Source: Brevundimonas vesicularis NBRC 12165
GTDB taxonomy: Bacteria; Pseudomonadota; Alphaproteobacteria; Caulobacterales; Caulobacteraceae
Direction of reading: 5' to 3'
Length of the DNA: 64,000 bases
Assembly: GCF_001592205.1 (NCBI RefSeq)
Contig: NZ_BCWM01000001.1
Location: 186,001 to 250,000, forward strand
Part shown: positions 17,361 through 25,797 of the stretch, in pieces
How positions within the stretch are numbered: position 1 is the stretch's first letter
How the letters are laid out: every line of letters starts with the position of its first letter
The notes under the pieces: model-generated
What the model was told of the DNA's origin: nothing
Seen by the model: only the letters and a program-made list of their open reading frames with translations
The model's database searches: none
Program-made: the position numbers and the translations under genes

Positions 17361-18263
17361 TCAGGAAAAGACGTCGGTCGACTGACCGCCTCGAAGCCCA
17401 TTCCAGGCCGCTGCGAACGGGGCATACAGCACCGCGAGTTGCAGCGCGGCGAGGAAGGCGTTGACGATCGACGACACCAGGATCGCCGGCCAGGCCTGCA
17501 TCAGGATCTGACCCAGTCCCTCGCCGTCGAAGCGCGCCAGCGTCTGGATGCCGCCGGTGGCTAGGTCTGCGGCTGCGCCGATGATCATGCCCAGGATGCT
17601 GACGATCAGGGACATGATGATGGCGATCACGGCCATGCCCAGCAGCGACCAGAAATGCCCCTTGGTGGCGGCGAACGATTCCACGATGGTGATCTTGCGG
17701 CGATCGATCGTCATCGGCACCGCAAGGCTGAACTTGATCGCCAGCCAGACGATCAGGGCGAAGACGGCGAAGATCAGCAGCACGCCGGCCAAGATCAGCA
17801 GCGCCTGACCCGACGCCGCGCCGAAACCGATGGCCGCGCCGACCACCATCATGCCGACGCCAGACGCCAGACCGACAGCCAGGCTGACGATCAGACTGAC
17901 CGCCAGAACGCGGACCTCATCCATACCGAGGCGCAGATAGCCCCACGACGACTCGGCCGGCCGCAAGACCGAGCGCGCCACGGCCGCGCTCAGCACCGCG
18001 CCGACCAGAAGGCCAATGGGCGCGGCCCAGATCAGGGCTCCGGCATAGGTCTGACCCAAGGCCTGAAACTCCGCCATCGACGGGTTGGCCGACTGTTCCA
18101 GCGCTTCACCCGCCGCCATCAGGCTGGCCCACTTGTCTGCGCCCAGGCCGAACATGGCGACATAGACGGCCAGATAGACCAGGCCCCAGGCGACCGCGAC
18201 AATCGGATGCCGACGGACGACCCGAAAGCCTTCGAAGGCCGCATCGGTGGCGGAAAAACTCAT
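17361..18263 (-). CDS. Polytopic membrane protein, function unknown
   Basis: A 300-residue inner-membrane protein with about six hydrophobic segments. It opens SFSATDAAFEGFRVVRRHP, an N-terminal amphipathic segment usual for YciC- or glycerophosphodiester-phosphodiesterase-membrane-like families. Gly/Ala-rich helices with repeated small-residue motifs (LVGAVLSAAVARS, GLASGVGMMVVGAAIGFGAA) fill the rest. The ATG at 18263 was preferred to 18293 because it starts the conserved block. It lies 94 bases downstream of the Mla-type lipoprotein on the same strand and ends four bases from uvrA, convergent. Confidence 0.7.
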   Translation of the reverse strand: MSFSATDAAFEGFRVVRRHPIVAVAWGLVYLAVYVAMFGLGADKWASLMAAGEALEQSANPSMAEFQALGQTYAGALIWAAPIGLLVGAVLSAAVARSVLRPAESSWGYLRLGMDEVRVLAVSLIVSLAVGLASGVGMMVVGAAIGFGAASGQALLILAGVLLIFAVFALIVWLAIKFSLAVPMTIDRRKITIVESFAATKGHFWSLLGMAVIAIIMSLIVSILGMIIGAAADLATGGIQTLARFDGEGLGQILMQAWPAILVSSIVNAFLAALQLAVLYAPFAAAWNGLRGGQSTDVFS

Positions 18264-18357
18264 GACAACTCCGGGAGCAGATTCGCGGCGCACCGTAGCG
18301 CATCCGCAAGCCTACGTCCCCCACCGCCGCCGTCCCGGCATCATGCGTTCGATCGCC

Positions 18358-19008
18358 TCAGTTCGCGGAGGCGATCGTCCAGTCCGCGATCTGGGTGTTG
18401 ATGTCGCGCGTCGCCGTGTCGAAAGCTGCGACGATGGCGGACACGCGGTTGTCGCCGGCAGGCTGGGTCACGGTGAACACCCGCTCGACCGAGCGCCCTT
18501 CCTCGGGACGAATGGTCCCGCCGCCAGCGCGCCGTTCCGGGGTGGAGCGCAGCTGCGCCCGCGCGGTCACGACGACATCCGGCACGGTGCCCGGCGCGGC
18601 GTATCGCGCCTCGAACGTCGTGACCGTGACCTGCAGGATCAGCGGCGGCGTCCCCGGCTCGCGGCGACCCAGCACGCGAATGCGGTCGGCGCGGTTGGCG
18701 AAGGCCGCCTTCAGGCTGTCGTCGAACAGGGTCGAGGCCGGCGACACCCAGCGTGCGCCGCCGATATAGGCCGTCTCTAGACCCGTGACGCCCAGGATCT
18801 TGTCGTCGCCGGTCGCCTGTGGGAACTCGATGCGGCGGATCGAGACCGTTAGAGGCGCAGGCGTGTCGCCCACCGCCGACGGCGCGGCCATCGGCAAGCC
18901 GAACCGATAGTTCTGGACCGGGTCCGGCGACGATAGCAGCGCGCATCCGCTCAGCGCGGCCAAGACAGCGGCGGACGCCGCCAGTCGAAGGACAGGACGA
19001 AGGATCAC
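18358..19008 (-). CDS. ABC transport auxiliary lipoprotein (PqiC/MlaD-partner type)
   Basis: A 216-residue lipoprotein with lipobox LSGC (Cys22), matching the ABC_trans_aux/PqiC-like family that accompanies MCE transporters. The mature domain begins NYRFGLPM and contains SIRRIEFPQA and LVGRREPG-like strands. Start overlaps the mlaD stop by four bases, so it is the last core gene of the mlaE-mlaF-mlaD operon. It probably anchors the MCE complex to the outer membrane, taking part of the role played by MlaA/MlaC in enterobacteria, neither of which is seen here. Confidence 0.8.
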   Translation of the reverse strand: MILRPVLRLAASAAVLAALSGCALLSSPDPVQNYRFGLPMAAPSAVGDTPAPLTVSIRRIEFPQATGDDKILGVTGLETAYIGGARWVSPASTLFDDSLKAAFANRADRIRVLGRREPGTPPLILQVTVTTFEARYAAPGTVPDVVVTARAQLRSTPERRAGGGTIRPEEGRSVERVFTVTQPAGDNRVSAIVAAFDTATRDINTQIADWTIASAN

Positions 19009-19943
19009 GGCTGCACCTCCAGCTCTTTGGATTTCGGACGACCGATGAAGTCGCGCGGGCTGGCGCGGACGTCGTCGATCAGGGATTGCAGAGACCGGGT
19101 GGCGTCTTGCAGCTCTTCAATCGTGCCGGTCAGTTGCGGCAGGCTGGTCGTCGCAAAGTCACCCAAAGGACGCTCCAGCCCAGTGATCGAACGGTTGGCC
19201 GAGGCGATCGCCGTGCGTGCTTCCGCCGTCGCCGAGTTGATATTGGCGATGGCTTGGCGACCGTCCGTATTGATGATCTGACGCGTGTCGACGGCCAGGG
19301 CCTGATATTCCTTCACCGCGGCGTTGGCGTTGGTCACGGCGTCTTCCAGTTGCTGGAAGATGGCCTTGCGGGCTTCCAGTTCCGTCGTGAGCGCTTCGAC
19401 GTTCTTCACGCTGGTGGAGAAGCTGCGGATATTGTCGTCGGACATGACGCGGTTGATCCGGTTTAGCGCATCCACGGTCTGGGCCAGCACCGTGCCCGAA
19501 CCACTCAACAGTTCAGCGATCGGCGACGGCTGGCTTTGCAGCACGGGCACGACATTATCCGGATACTGCTCTTTCAGCAGGGCGCTGTTGGGCGAGCCGG
19601 CGGTGATCTGGATGTAGTTCAGGCCGGTGATGCCTTGCGGCTCTAGCTGCGCGCGCGAGGTCACGCGCACCGGCGTCGTGCCGTCCACGCGGACACGGGC
19701 GATGACCTGGTCGCCGCGCTTGGTGTCGATGTTCAGGTCAGTGACCTCACCGACGCGGATGCCGTTGAAATGCACCTCGCCGCCTTCGGACAGGCCGTTC
19801 ACCGGCCCATAGAAGACGATGTCGTACATGTCATAGTCGCTGTTGAACTGCAGCCGGGCCAGCCAGATGGTGAACACCGCCAGAGCCGCCAGAAGGGCGA
19901 CGGTGGCGATGCCGACGGCGGCGTAATGTGCGTCTCTTTCCAT
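19005..19943 (-). CDS. mlaD: MlaD-family MCE protein
   Basis: A 312-residue periplasmic lipid-binding subunit of a phospholipid ABC transporter. One N-terminal membrane anchor (about residues 8-28) precedes a single MCE domain with FYGPVNGLSEGGEVHFNGIRVGEV and GITGLNYIQITAGSP. The long C-terminal half is helical (residues 160-290), rich in Ala, Asn and Thr, likely a coiled-coil needle. Its stop overlaps the auxiliary lipoprotein start and it follows mlaF by 12 bases. Retrograde or anterograde direction of transport cannot be decided from sequence. Confidence 0.9.
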   Translation of the reverse strand: MERDAHYAAVGIATVALLAALAVFTIWLARLQFNSDYDMYDIVFYGPVNGLSEGGEVHFNGIRVGEVTDLNIDTKRGDQVIARVRVDGTTPVRVTSRAQLEPQGITGLNYIQITAGSPNSALLKEQYPDNVVPVLQSQPSPIAELLSGSGTVLAQTVDALNRINRVMSDDNIRSFSTSVKNVEALTTELEARKAIFQQLEDAVTNANAAVKEYQALAVDTRQIINTDGRQAIANINSATAEARTAIASANRSITGLERPLGDFATTSLPQLTGTIEELQDATRSLQSLIDDVRASPRDFIGRPKSKELEVQP

Positions 19944-19955
19944 GATCCGCTCTCC

Positions 19956-20732
19956 TCAGGCGGCAGACTTGGTGGCTGCGCGTCCGCGCGGCCCCAGGAA
20001 ATATTCTTTGATCCACGGATGGTCGGAGCCTTCCAGCTCCTGCACCGTGGCCTTTTCCACGACCCGCTTGTCGGCCAGCACCGCCACCTTGTCACAGATG
20101 GCGTAGAGCGTATCGAGGTCGTGGGTGATCATGAAGACGGACAGACCCAGGTCGTCCGCCAGTTGCCGAATCAGATCGTCGAACGCGGCCGCGCCGATGG
20201 GGTCCAGACCCGCCGTCGGCTCGTCCAGAAACACCAGTTCTGGGTCCAGCGCCAGCGCACGCGCCAGGCCGGCGCGCTTCTTCATGCCGCCCGACAGTTC
20301 GGCGGGCTTCAGGTGATGATGCTCGGGTTTGAGGCCCACCATGGCGATCTTGAGTTCGGCCAGTTCATAGATGATCGCTTTGGGCAGTTTGGTGTGCTCG
20401 ACCAGGGGCGAGGCGACGTTCTCCAACACGCTCAGCGATGAGAACAGCGCACCCTGCTGAAACAGGATGCCGGTGCGGCGCTCGATGTCCGCCGACTGAT
20501 CGTCGGTCAGGGTCGCACGGTCGTAGCCCAGCACCTTCACCGACCCGCCCTCGGGCTCTTTCAGTCCGATGATGGTGTTCAGCAGCACGGTCTTGCCCGC
20601 GCCCGATCCGCCGACGACGCCCAAGACTTCGCCGCGCACCAGGTCGAGGTCGAGGTTTTCGTGGATGGTGCGCTCGCCGAACTGGCTCAACAGGCCGCGC
20701 ACCTCGATCAGGTTTTCTGGTGCTTCGGTCAT
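19956..20732 (-). CDS. mlaF: Mla ABC transporter ATP-binding protein
   Basis: A 258-residue ABC ATPase. Walker A GGSGAGKT at about 40-47, Q-loop FQQGALF, signature LSGGMKKR, Walker B LVFLDEPTAGLDP and the H-loop THDLDT are intact. GGM after LS and the KRAGLARAL sequence are typical of MlaF. The ATG at 20732 overlaps the end of mlaE (ATGA). A longer open frame extends upstream but lacks homology. It drives lipid movement across the inner membrane with MlaE and MlaD. Confidence 0.94.
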   Translation of the reverse strand: MTEAPENLIEVRGLLSQFGERTIHENLDLDLVRGEVLGVVGGSGAGKTVLLNTIIGLKEPEGGSVKVLGYDRATLTDDQSADIERRTGILFQQGALFSSLSVLENVASPLVEHTKLPKAIIYELAELKIAMVGLKPEHHHLKPAELSGGMKKRAGLARALALDPELVFLDEPTAGLDPIGAAAFDDLIRQLADDLGLSVFMITHDLDTLYAICDKVAVLADKRVVEKATVQELEGSDHPWIKEYFLGPRGRAATKSAA

Positions 20733-21844
20733 ATGTTCAGCTCCAGGAAAACCAGGGCGAACACGGCGTCCAGAAAGATGATGGCGAAGATGGCTTGCAC
20801 CACGGCGGCCGTCACGCGCCGGCCCAGGCTTTCGACATCGCCGGCGACCGACATGCCCTGACGGCAACCGATGGCGGCGATCACCAGGGCGAAGACCGGC
20901 GCCTTCACCAGACCGACCATCAGATGCTGGGCCATGGTGCCGTCCTCGACGAGCCGCTGGAAGAAGAAGGACGGACCAAGATTCAGCGAGCTCCAGCACA
21001 CGACCAGACCGCCGACCAGACCGCCGATCATGCCCATGAAGGTCAGCAGCGGCAGCATCAGCACCAGGGACGCAACGCGCGGGATCACCAGGGCCTGGAA
21101 CGGATTGACGCCCATGACCTGCATAGCGTCGACCTCCTGGTTCATCCGCATCGATCCGATCTCGGCCGCAAAGGCCGAAGCCGAACGTCCAGCCAACAAG
21201 ACCGAGGCGATCACCACGGCGAACTCGCGGAACATGGCGACGCCGATCAGCTGAACCGCAAACACTTGGGCGCCGAAGTCGGTCAGCAAATCCACGCCGA
21301 TGAAAGCGATGACGGCGCCGATGAAGAAGTTGGTGATCATGACGATCGGAATGGCGTCCAGCCCGGCGCGCTCGGCCTGACTGACCCAGGCCGGCCAACG
21401 GATGCCGCCGGGATGTTTGGCGGCTTCCACCACGGCGGCCATCAGCCGACCCAGAAAGGCCAGCGACAACATGGCCTCGCCGCCGAAATCGTAAACGCCA
21501 CGGCCGATCTTGGCGAAGGTGCGCACGAAGGCGCTGGGGCGTTTCGGCGCAGGGGCGCTCTGGCGCTCCAGCAGTTCGATCATGTGATAGATGCGACCGG
21601 CCTCCGGTCGATCCTTCCACTGGCTCTTGGCCAGGCGGCCGCTTGAAGCCTGCACCAGAGCCAGCGCGCCGGCGGTATCGAAGCGACCGAGATCGGAGGT
21701 GTCGATGCTGGCGATATCGCGGCCTTCCAGATCGCGGCTCAGCTCCGTCGGCAGACGACCGAGCGCCGTGGTCGTCCAGTCGCCGGTCAAGCGCAGACGG
21801 GCCTCGCCATCACTATCGACGATTTCATATGCAGCCGTGTTCAT
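20729..21844 (-). CDS. mlaE: MlaE-family permease with N-terminal STAS domain
   Basis: A 371-residue inner-membrane permease. The first 100 residues form a STAS-like domain (LRLTGDWTTTALGRLPTEL, SIDTSDLGRFDTAGALALVQ), fused where enterobacteria have a separate MlaB. The rest is the MlaE permease with GMSVAGDVESLGRRVTAAV near the end and the EIGSMRMNQEVDAMQVMG coupling region near 225-245. Five to six membrane helices are visible. It is the first gene of the operon and couples to mlaF. Confidence 0.92.
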   Translation of the reverse strand: MNTAAYEIVDSDGEARLRLTGDWTTTALGRLPTELSRDLEGRDIASIDTSDLGRFDTAGALALVQASSGRLAKSQWKDRPEAGRIYHMIELLERQSAPAPKRPSAFVRTFAKIGRGVYDFGGEAMLSLAFLGRLMAAVVEAAKHPGGIRWPAWVSQAERAGLDAIPIVMITNFFIGAVIAFIGVDLLTDFGAQVFAVQLIGVAMFREFAVVIASVLLAGRSASAFAAEIGSMRMNQEVDAMQVMGVNPFQALVIPRVASLVLMLPLLTFMGMIGGLVGGLVVCWSSLNLGPSFFFQRLVEDGTMAQHLMVGLVKAPVFALVIAAIGCRQGMSVAGDVESLGRRVTAAVVQAIFAIIFLDAVFALVFLELNI

Positions 21845-21942
21845 CGCGCCCCTGAAGACCGATCTGACATCGCGATTTTCCCCTGACGCTCTGAACAGAC
21901 AGCCGAAATCCCTGCCGCGCTAATGGTCAAGCCGGCATTCGA

Positions 21943-21960
21943 TGTCAACGCGCGATGACA
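21943..21960. promoter_or_regulatory. Inverted repeat upstream of the mla operon
   Basis: TGTCA-N8-TGACA (21943-21960) is a perfect 5-bp dyad with an 8-base spacer, about 100 bases before the mlaE start in the 228-base gap between udgX and mlaE. It has the size of a dimeric regulator operator. No matching regulator can be named. Confidence 0.25.
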
Positions 21961-22072
21961 TTCGCGCGGATGTTTGTCGATCGACCGTGTCGAGATCGCC
22001 TCCCCCGATGAAACGTCCAACGGTCACGCTGGCGCTGATGCCAAACGCGGCCGAACGGGATTCGTTCTCGCG

Positions 22073-23527
22073 TCACCTCATACGACGCTGCACGGCCGTC
22101 AGATCCTCAATGAACAACCGTCTCGCCTCGGACTTCGCCGCCTCGTCCGGCAGACGCAGCAGATAGGAGGGGTGGACCGTCAGTACGGCGGTCGATCCGT
22201 CGCTCAGGTCGATCGGCGCGCCGCGTTCCTGCATCACAGCCGGCTTGCGACCCAGCAACGCCAAACTCGCCGTCGCCCCCAGGGCCAGCACGACCTGCGG
22301 CTTGATCAACCTTCGCTCCGAGTCCAGCCACCAGCGGCAGGCCTGAACCTCGCCCGCATTCGGCGTCTTGTGCAGGCGACGTTTGCCGCGCGGCTCGTGT
22401 TTGAAATGTTTGACCGCGTTGGTGACATAGACGTCGGATCGATCAATGCCGGCCTCGGCCAAGGCGGCGTTCAGCACCTGTCCCGCCGGCCCGATGAAGG
22501 CGCGGCCTGCCAGATCCTCCTGATCGCCCGGCTGTTCGCCGACGATCATCAGACGCGCCGACTTCGGCCCCTCCCCGCACACGCCCTGCGTCGCGTCGCG
22601 GTAAAGCGGGCAACGGCGACACGCCTGAACGCCGCTGGCGACGTCGTCAAGATTTTGAGGCACGGCCTCGGCGTCGGGACGCGCCAAATGCACGTCTGGC
22701 GCGACGGCGCGCGCGAAACGCGAATTGGGCTGAGGCGACGGCGTAGCGACCATGGTCTCGGTCCGAACCGACGAGGCCACGACCAGTTCCGGGATCAGGG
22801 CGGCTTCCGGCAGGTTCTTCCAATAGGACTTGGCCATCTCACCCTGCATCGTCTTCACCTTGAGCCGCGCAGGATTGAAGGTCGAGGCGTAGTAAGTCTT
22901 CCAGAAATCCTCGATCTCGTCCTCGGCGGGCGCCAGGTCGCGGGTCGCTGGCCGCCCGAACCGCAGGGCTTCTCCATCCCAGACGGCCGAACCATCCGGC
23001 GTCAGGATCGACCAGCGCATAGTCGTGAACCGCCGTTGGAAAAACGGCGCGGTCTTCTCCAGAACCCGATGCGGCGGCTCGAACCACGCCACCCAGGCCT
23101 CGCCCAGATCGTCATGCACCTGGCGAAAGCGAACGAAGGCCTTCATCTTGTGCGAAGCCCGGCTGACGTTCTTGACCCGCTCCAGCGCGTCGGCGACGTC
23201 CCGGTCTGAAATGACCTTGATCAGGTCCGGCTCATCCTTCAGCCGCCACAGCAGCCGGTACATCAGATCGAAACGGTCAGCGGATCGATGCAGGATCAGG
23301 TTCTGGGCTAGGTCCACGAACTCTTTCGGGACGTTGAAAGCTCTGCGCTCATCCGGCGTCGGCGACGCCTCTTCGGCAATCGGCTGATCGAAAAGCCCGC
23401 CCTGTTCCATCGTCCCCGCCACGACGAACCGCGCCGCCGCAGGCTCCACACCCGCCAATCGAAACGCGCGCGCCGCTTTCCGCCAGCCGTCGAAGTCGGT
23501 CTCACCGTCCAGCGTCGCCACCGCCAT
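22073..23527 (-). CDS. udgX: UdgX-type uracil-DNA glycosylase fused to DUF4130 domain
   Basis: A 484-residue fusion. The N-terminal part (about 1-260) matches DUF4130 (TIGR03915-type). The C-terminal part is a UdgX uracil-DNA glycosylase: GEQPGDQEDLAGRAFIGPAG, the R-loop KRRLH (His at about 386), and HPSYLLR. UdgX uses the loop His to form a covalent bond with the uracil-containing abasic site, studied first in mycobacteria with KRRIH. C-x2-C (ACRRCP) and VCGEG cysteines suit the family's iron-sulfur cluster. Its ATG overlaps the stop of the radical SAM gene (TGATG), so the two are co-translated, and a LexA box precedes the pair. Confidence 0.92.
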   Translation of the reverse strand: MAVATLDGETDFDGWRKAARAFRLAGVEPAAARFVVAGTMEQGGLFDQPIAEEASPTPDERRAFNVPKEFVDLAQNLILHRSADRFDLMYRLLWRLKDEPDLIKVISDRDVADALERVKNVSRASHKMKAFVRFRQVHDDLGEAWVAWFEPPHRVLEKTAPFFQRRFTTMRWSILTPDGSAVWDGEALRFGRPATRDLAPAEDEIEDFWKTYYASTFNPARLKVKTMQGEMAKSYWKNLPEAALIPELVVASSVRTETMVATPSPQPNSRFARAVAPDVHLARPDAEAVPQNLDDVASGVQACRRCPLYRDATQGVCGEGPKSARLMIVGEQPGDQEDLAGRAFIGPAGQVLNAALAEAGIDRSDVYVTNAVKHFKHEPRGKRRLHKTPNAGEVQACRWWLDSERRLIKPQVVLALGATASLALLGRKPAVMQERGAPIDLSDGSTAVLTVHPSYLLRLPDEAAKSEARRLFIEDLTAVQRRMR

Positions 23528-24765
23528 CAGAACAGGCTCAACTGCTCGGGCGTTCGGCTGGTCACGCGCGCCTTGAGGTCCGCCGCGTCCGTCAGACCGC
23601 CTGGCGTCCAGTCCAGCGCCGTAATGAAGGGCCGGATCTTCGCCACCGATCGCGTCAGCCGTCCGACATCCTCCAGCCGCAGGGTCCGATAGCGGCGCAC
23701 CGAGACGATCCGGTCCACCGCCTTCACGCCCAGCCCCGGCACCCGCAGCAGCATCTCTCGCGGCGCACGGTTCACATCGACGGGAAATTGCTCGCGCTTG
23801 TTCAGCGCCCAAGCCAGTTTGGGGTCGACCGCCAGATCGAGCATGCCATTCGATGCCCCCTCGCCGATCTCCGGCGCGGAGAAGCCATAGAACCGCATCA
23901 GCCAATCGGCCTGATACAGCCGATGCTCGCGCATCAACGGCGGCTTGGACAACGGCAGGATCGAACTGGAGTCCGGGATCGGGCTGAACGCCGAATAATA
24001 GACGCGGCGCAGGCCGTAACCACCGTAGAGCGAGGCGCTGCGATCCAGGATTTCCGTATCCGGCGCGCCGTCGGCGCCGATGATCAACTGCGTGCTCTGG
24101 CCGCCCGGCGCGAACTTCGGCGGTTTGATCTTTTCACGTTTGGCCGGCTTGGCCGCCTCGACGCCAAGGCGCACCTGGCTCATCGCCTTCTTGATGACCC
24201 CAACATCCTTTTGCGGCGCCAGTCGCGCCAGCGCCTCGTCGCGCGGAAGCTCGATATTGGCTGACAGGCGGTCGGCATACAGTCCCGCCATTTCCACCAG
24301 CTTCGGATCCGCCTCCGGGATCAGCTTCAGATGAATGTAGCCCCGAAAATCGTGGACTTCCCGCAACGTCTTGGCCACCAGGACCAGCTGCTCCATCGTA
24401 TAGTCGCCGGATCGAATGATGCCCGACGACAGGAACAGACCCTCGATATAGTTGCGCTTGTAGAAGTTGAGCGTCAGGTCGACCACCTCGTCGACATCGA
24501 AGCGCGCGCGCTCCACGTTCGACGACACGCGATTGATGCAATAGGCGCAGTCGTAGATGCAGAAGTTGGTCAGCAAGATCTTGAGCAGACTGATGCATCG
24601 ACCGTCCGGCGTATAGGCATGACAGATGCCCATGCCTTCGGTCGAGCCAATACCCTTGCCGCCAACAGAGTTTCGTTTCGACGTTCCGGACGACGAACAC
24701 GAGGCGTCATACTTGGCGGCGTCAGCCAGAACGGAGAGTTTTCGACGCAGATCGAGACGGGCCAT
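23527..24765 (-). CDS. Radical SAM DNA modification/repair protein (TIGR03916 type)
   Basis: A 412-residue radical SAM enzyme. The 4Fe-4S triad is C69-x3-C73-x2-C76 (NFCIYDCAYC). A helix-hairpin-helix motif follows near the C-terminus (LLRVPGLGVKAVDRIVSVRR), implying DNA binding. It matches the family described as a putative DNA modification/repair radical SAM protein that is almost always found beside UdgX/DUF4130 genes. The reaction is unproven. It opens the operon, with a perfect LexA operator ending two bases before the ATG, so it is expected to be repressed directly by LexA. Confidence 0.9.
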   Translation of the reverse strand: MARLDLRRKLSVLADAAKYDASCSSSGTSKRNSVGGKGIGSTEGMGICHAYTPDGRCISLLKILLTNFCIYDCAYCINRVSSNVERARFDVDEVVDLTLNFYKRNYIEGLFLSSGIIRSGDYTMEQLVLVAKTLREVHDFRGYIHLKLIPEADPKLVEMAGLYADRLSANIELPRDEALARLAPQKDVGVIKKAMSQVRLGVEAAKPAKREKIKPPKFAPGGQSTQLIIGADGAPDTEILDRSASLYGGYGLRRVYYSAFSPIPDSSSILPLSKPPLMREHRLYQADWLMRFYGFSAPEIGEGASNGMLDLAVDPKLAWALNKREQFPVDVNRAPREMLLRVPGLGVKAVDRIVSVRRYRTLRLEDVGRLTRSVAKIRPFITALDWTPGGLTDAADLKARVTSRTPEQLSLF

Positions 24766-24766
24766 C

Positions 24767-24781
24767 GTTCATGATACGTTC
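24767..24781 (-). promoter_or_regulatory. LexA (SOS) box of the radical SAM-udgX operon
   Basis: On the plus strand GTTCATGATACGTTC matches GTTC-N7-GTTC exactly, and the following CAGAAC adds a palindromic GTTCCAGAAC (24778-24787). It ends only two bases before the start codon at 24765 (minus strand), so LexA here would overlap the ribosome site and probably the transcription start. The same motif controls uvrA at 14317-14331. Confidence 0.88.
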
Positions 24782-24831
24782 CAGAACGATGTTTGGTCCA
24801 GCGTTGCCGTTTTCTTTTTTGAAACGACGAC

Positions 24832-25797
24832 TTAACGTAGCAGATTGAGCAGCGACGTGCTCTTCAGCGAGTTGATGATCTGGGCCGAAGCCTCGATCGC
24901 CACCTGCGCCATCTGCAGATCGGTGATCGCCCGTGCCGGATCATAGCCGGACTTGTCCTGCATCATCTTCTGCAGGGCGGTCTTCTGATTTTCCTGGGCG
25001 TCCAGCGCCGTCTCGACGTGGTTCTGGATCAGACCGTTTTTGGCCGTCTGGTTCGTCAGTCCCGCATTCGCCTTGTCCAGTTCGCCCATCTGCGCCTTCA
25101 AAAACGCGGTGACGTTGGCGTCGGGCTGTCCCGTCAGCGTGCCCGCGCCGGCTGGCGTATAGGTCACGCCGCCGACGGTCACCGCCGTGCCGTTCTGGAA
25201 GGCCTGAATGTTGCGAAACACCTCAGTCAGCGGCCCGCCGATCTCGCTGGCCAGAAACCCGGTCTCGACCGTGGTCTTCTCGTCGATGCGCGACTTCTGC
25301 TTCAAGGTGTCGTTGGCGAAGGTCGCGGCGGTGGACGGCGCCGCCGTCAAATCGGCCATGGTCGCGGCCGTGGCGGGAGCGATGTCGCTTTGACCGCCCG
25401 CAAACAGGTACGAGCCCTGGTGTTCCGAGTTCAGCCCCCCCTGCACAGTCTGATAGTTCAGACCGAGTTCCACCATCAGATTGTCGATCCGCCCGGCGGC
25501 CAGGCTATTTGCAATGGCCTCGCGCGCCGCATTACCGCCTTCGTAGATGCGGCTCATGGCCAAATCCTGGGCGCTCAGCCGCGCCTTCACGGCCTCACCA
25601 GTAGAGATGAAGCCCTCCAGCCGTGCCTGGGTCGATGTCAGGCTTGTCAGCTGTTCGGCGCCTCGGCCGTAGCCAGACATGTCGGTGGCGATCTTCTCGC
25701 TATCGATCCGCTCCTGCGCCTGCTGCGCGCGGCCTTGCGCGTTCATCAGGCTGAGCAAGGCCGACTGGTAGTTCCCGTGGGTCGCGACGCGCGTCAT
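24832..25797 (-). CDS. flgL: Flagellar hook-associated protein 3 (FlgL)
   Basis: A 321-residue junction protein of the flagellar hook-filament joint, secreted by the flagellar type III system. N-terminal YQSALLSLMNAQGRAQQAQERIDSEK and C-terminal ALTDLQMAQ-like helices (AITDLQMAQVAIEASAQIINSLKSTSLLNLL) form the coiled-coil ends common to flagellin-like proteins. It has the low-complexity Gly/Thr/Ala centre of alphaproteobacterial FlgL. Start overlaps flgK stop by four bases, so flgK-flgL is an operon. Confidence 0.9.
   Translation of the reverse strand: MTRVATHGNYQSALLSLMNAQGRAQQAQERIDSEKIATDMSGYGRGAEQLTSLTSTQARLEGFISTGEAVKARLSAQDLAMSRIYEGGNAAREAIANSLAAGRIDNLMVELGLNYQTVQGGLNSEHQGSYLFAGGQSDIAPATAATMADLTAAPSTAATFANDTLKQKSRIDEKTTVETGFLASEIGGPLTEVFRNIQAFQNGTAVTVGGVTYTPAGAGTLTGQPDANVTAFLKAQMGELDKANAGLTNQTAKNGLIQNHVETALDAQENQKTALQKMMQDKSGYDPARAITDLQMAQVAIEASAQIINSLKSTSLLNLLR

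Noticed and set aside
19956-21620. Extended frame suggesting a fusion of mlaF with a long N-terminal region
   Set aside because: The upstream part is the shadow of mlaE in another frame; MlaF homology starts at 20732 with an ATGA overlap.
22073-23905. UdgX extended at its N-terminus to 23905
   Set aside because: The extension overlaps the radical SAM coding sequence in another frame; the TGATG junction at 23527 gives the natural start.
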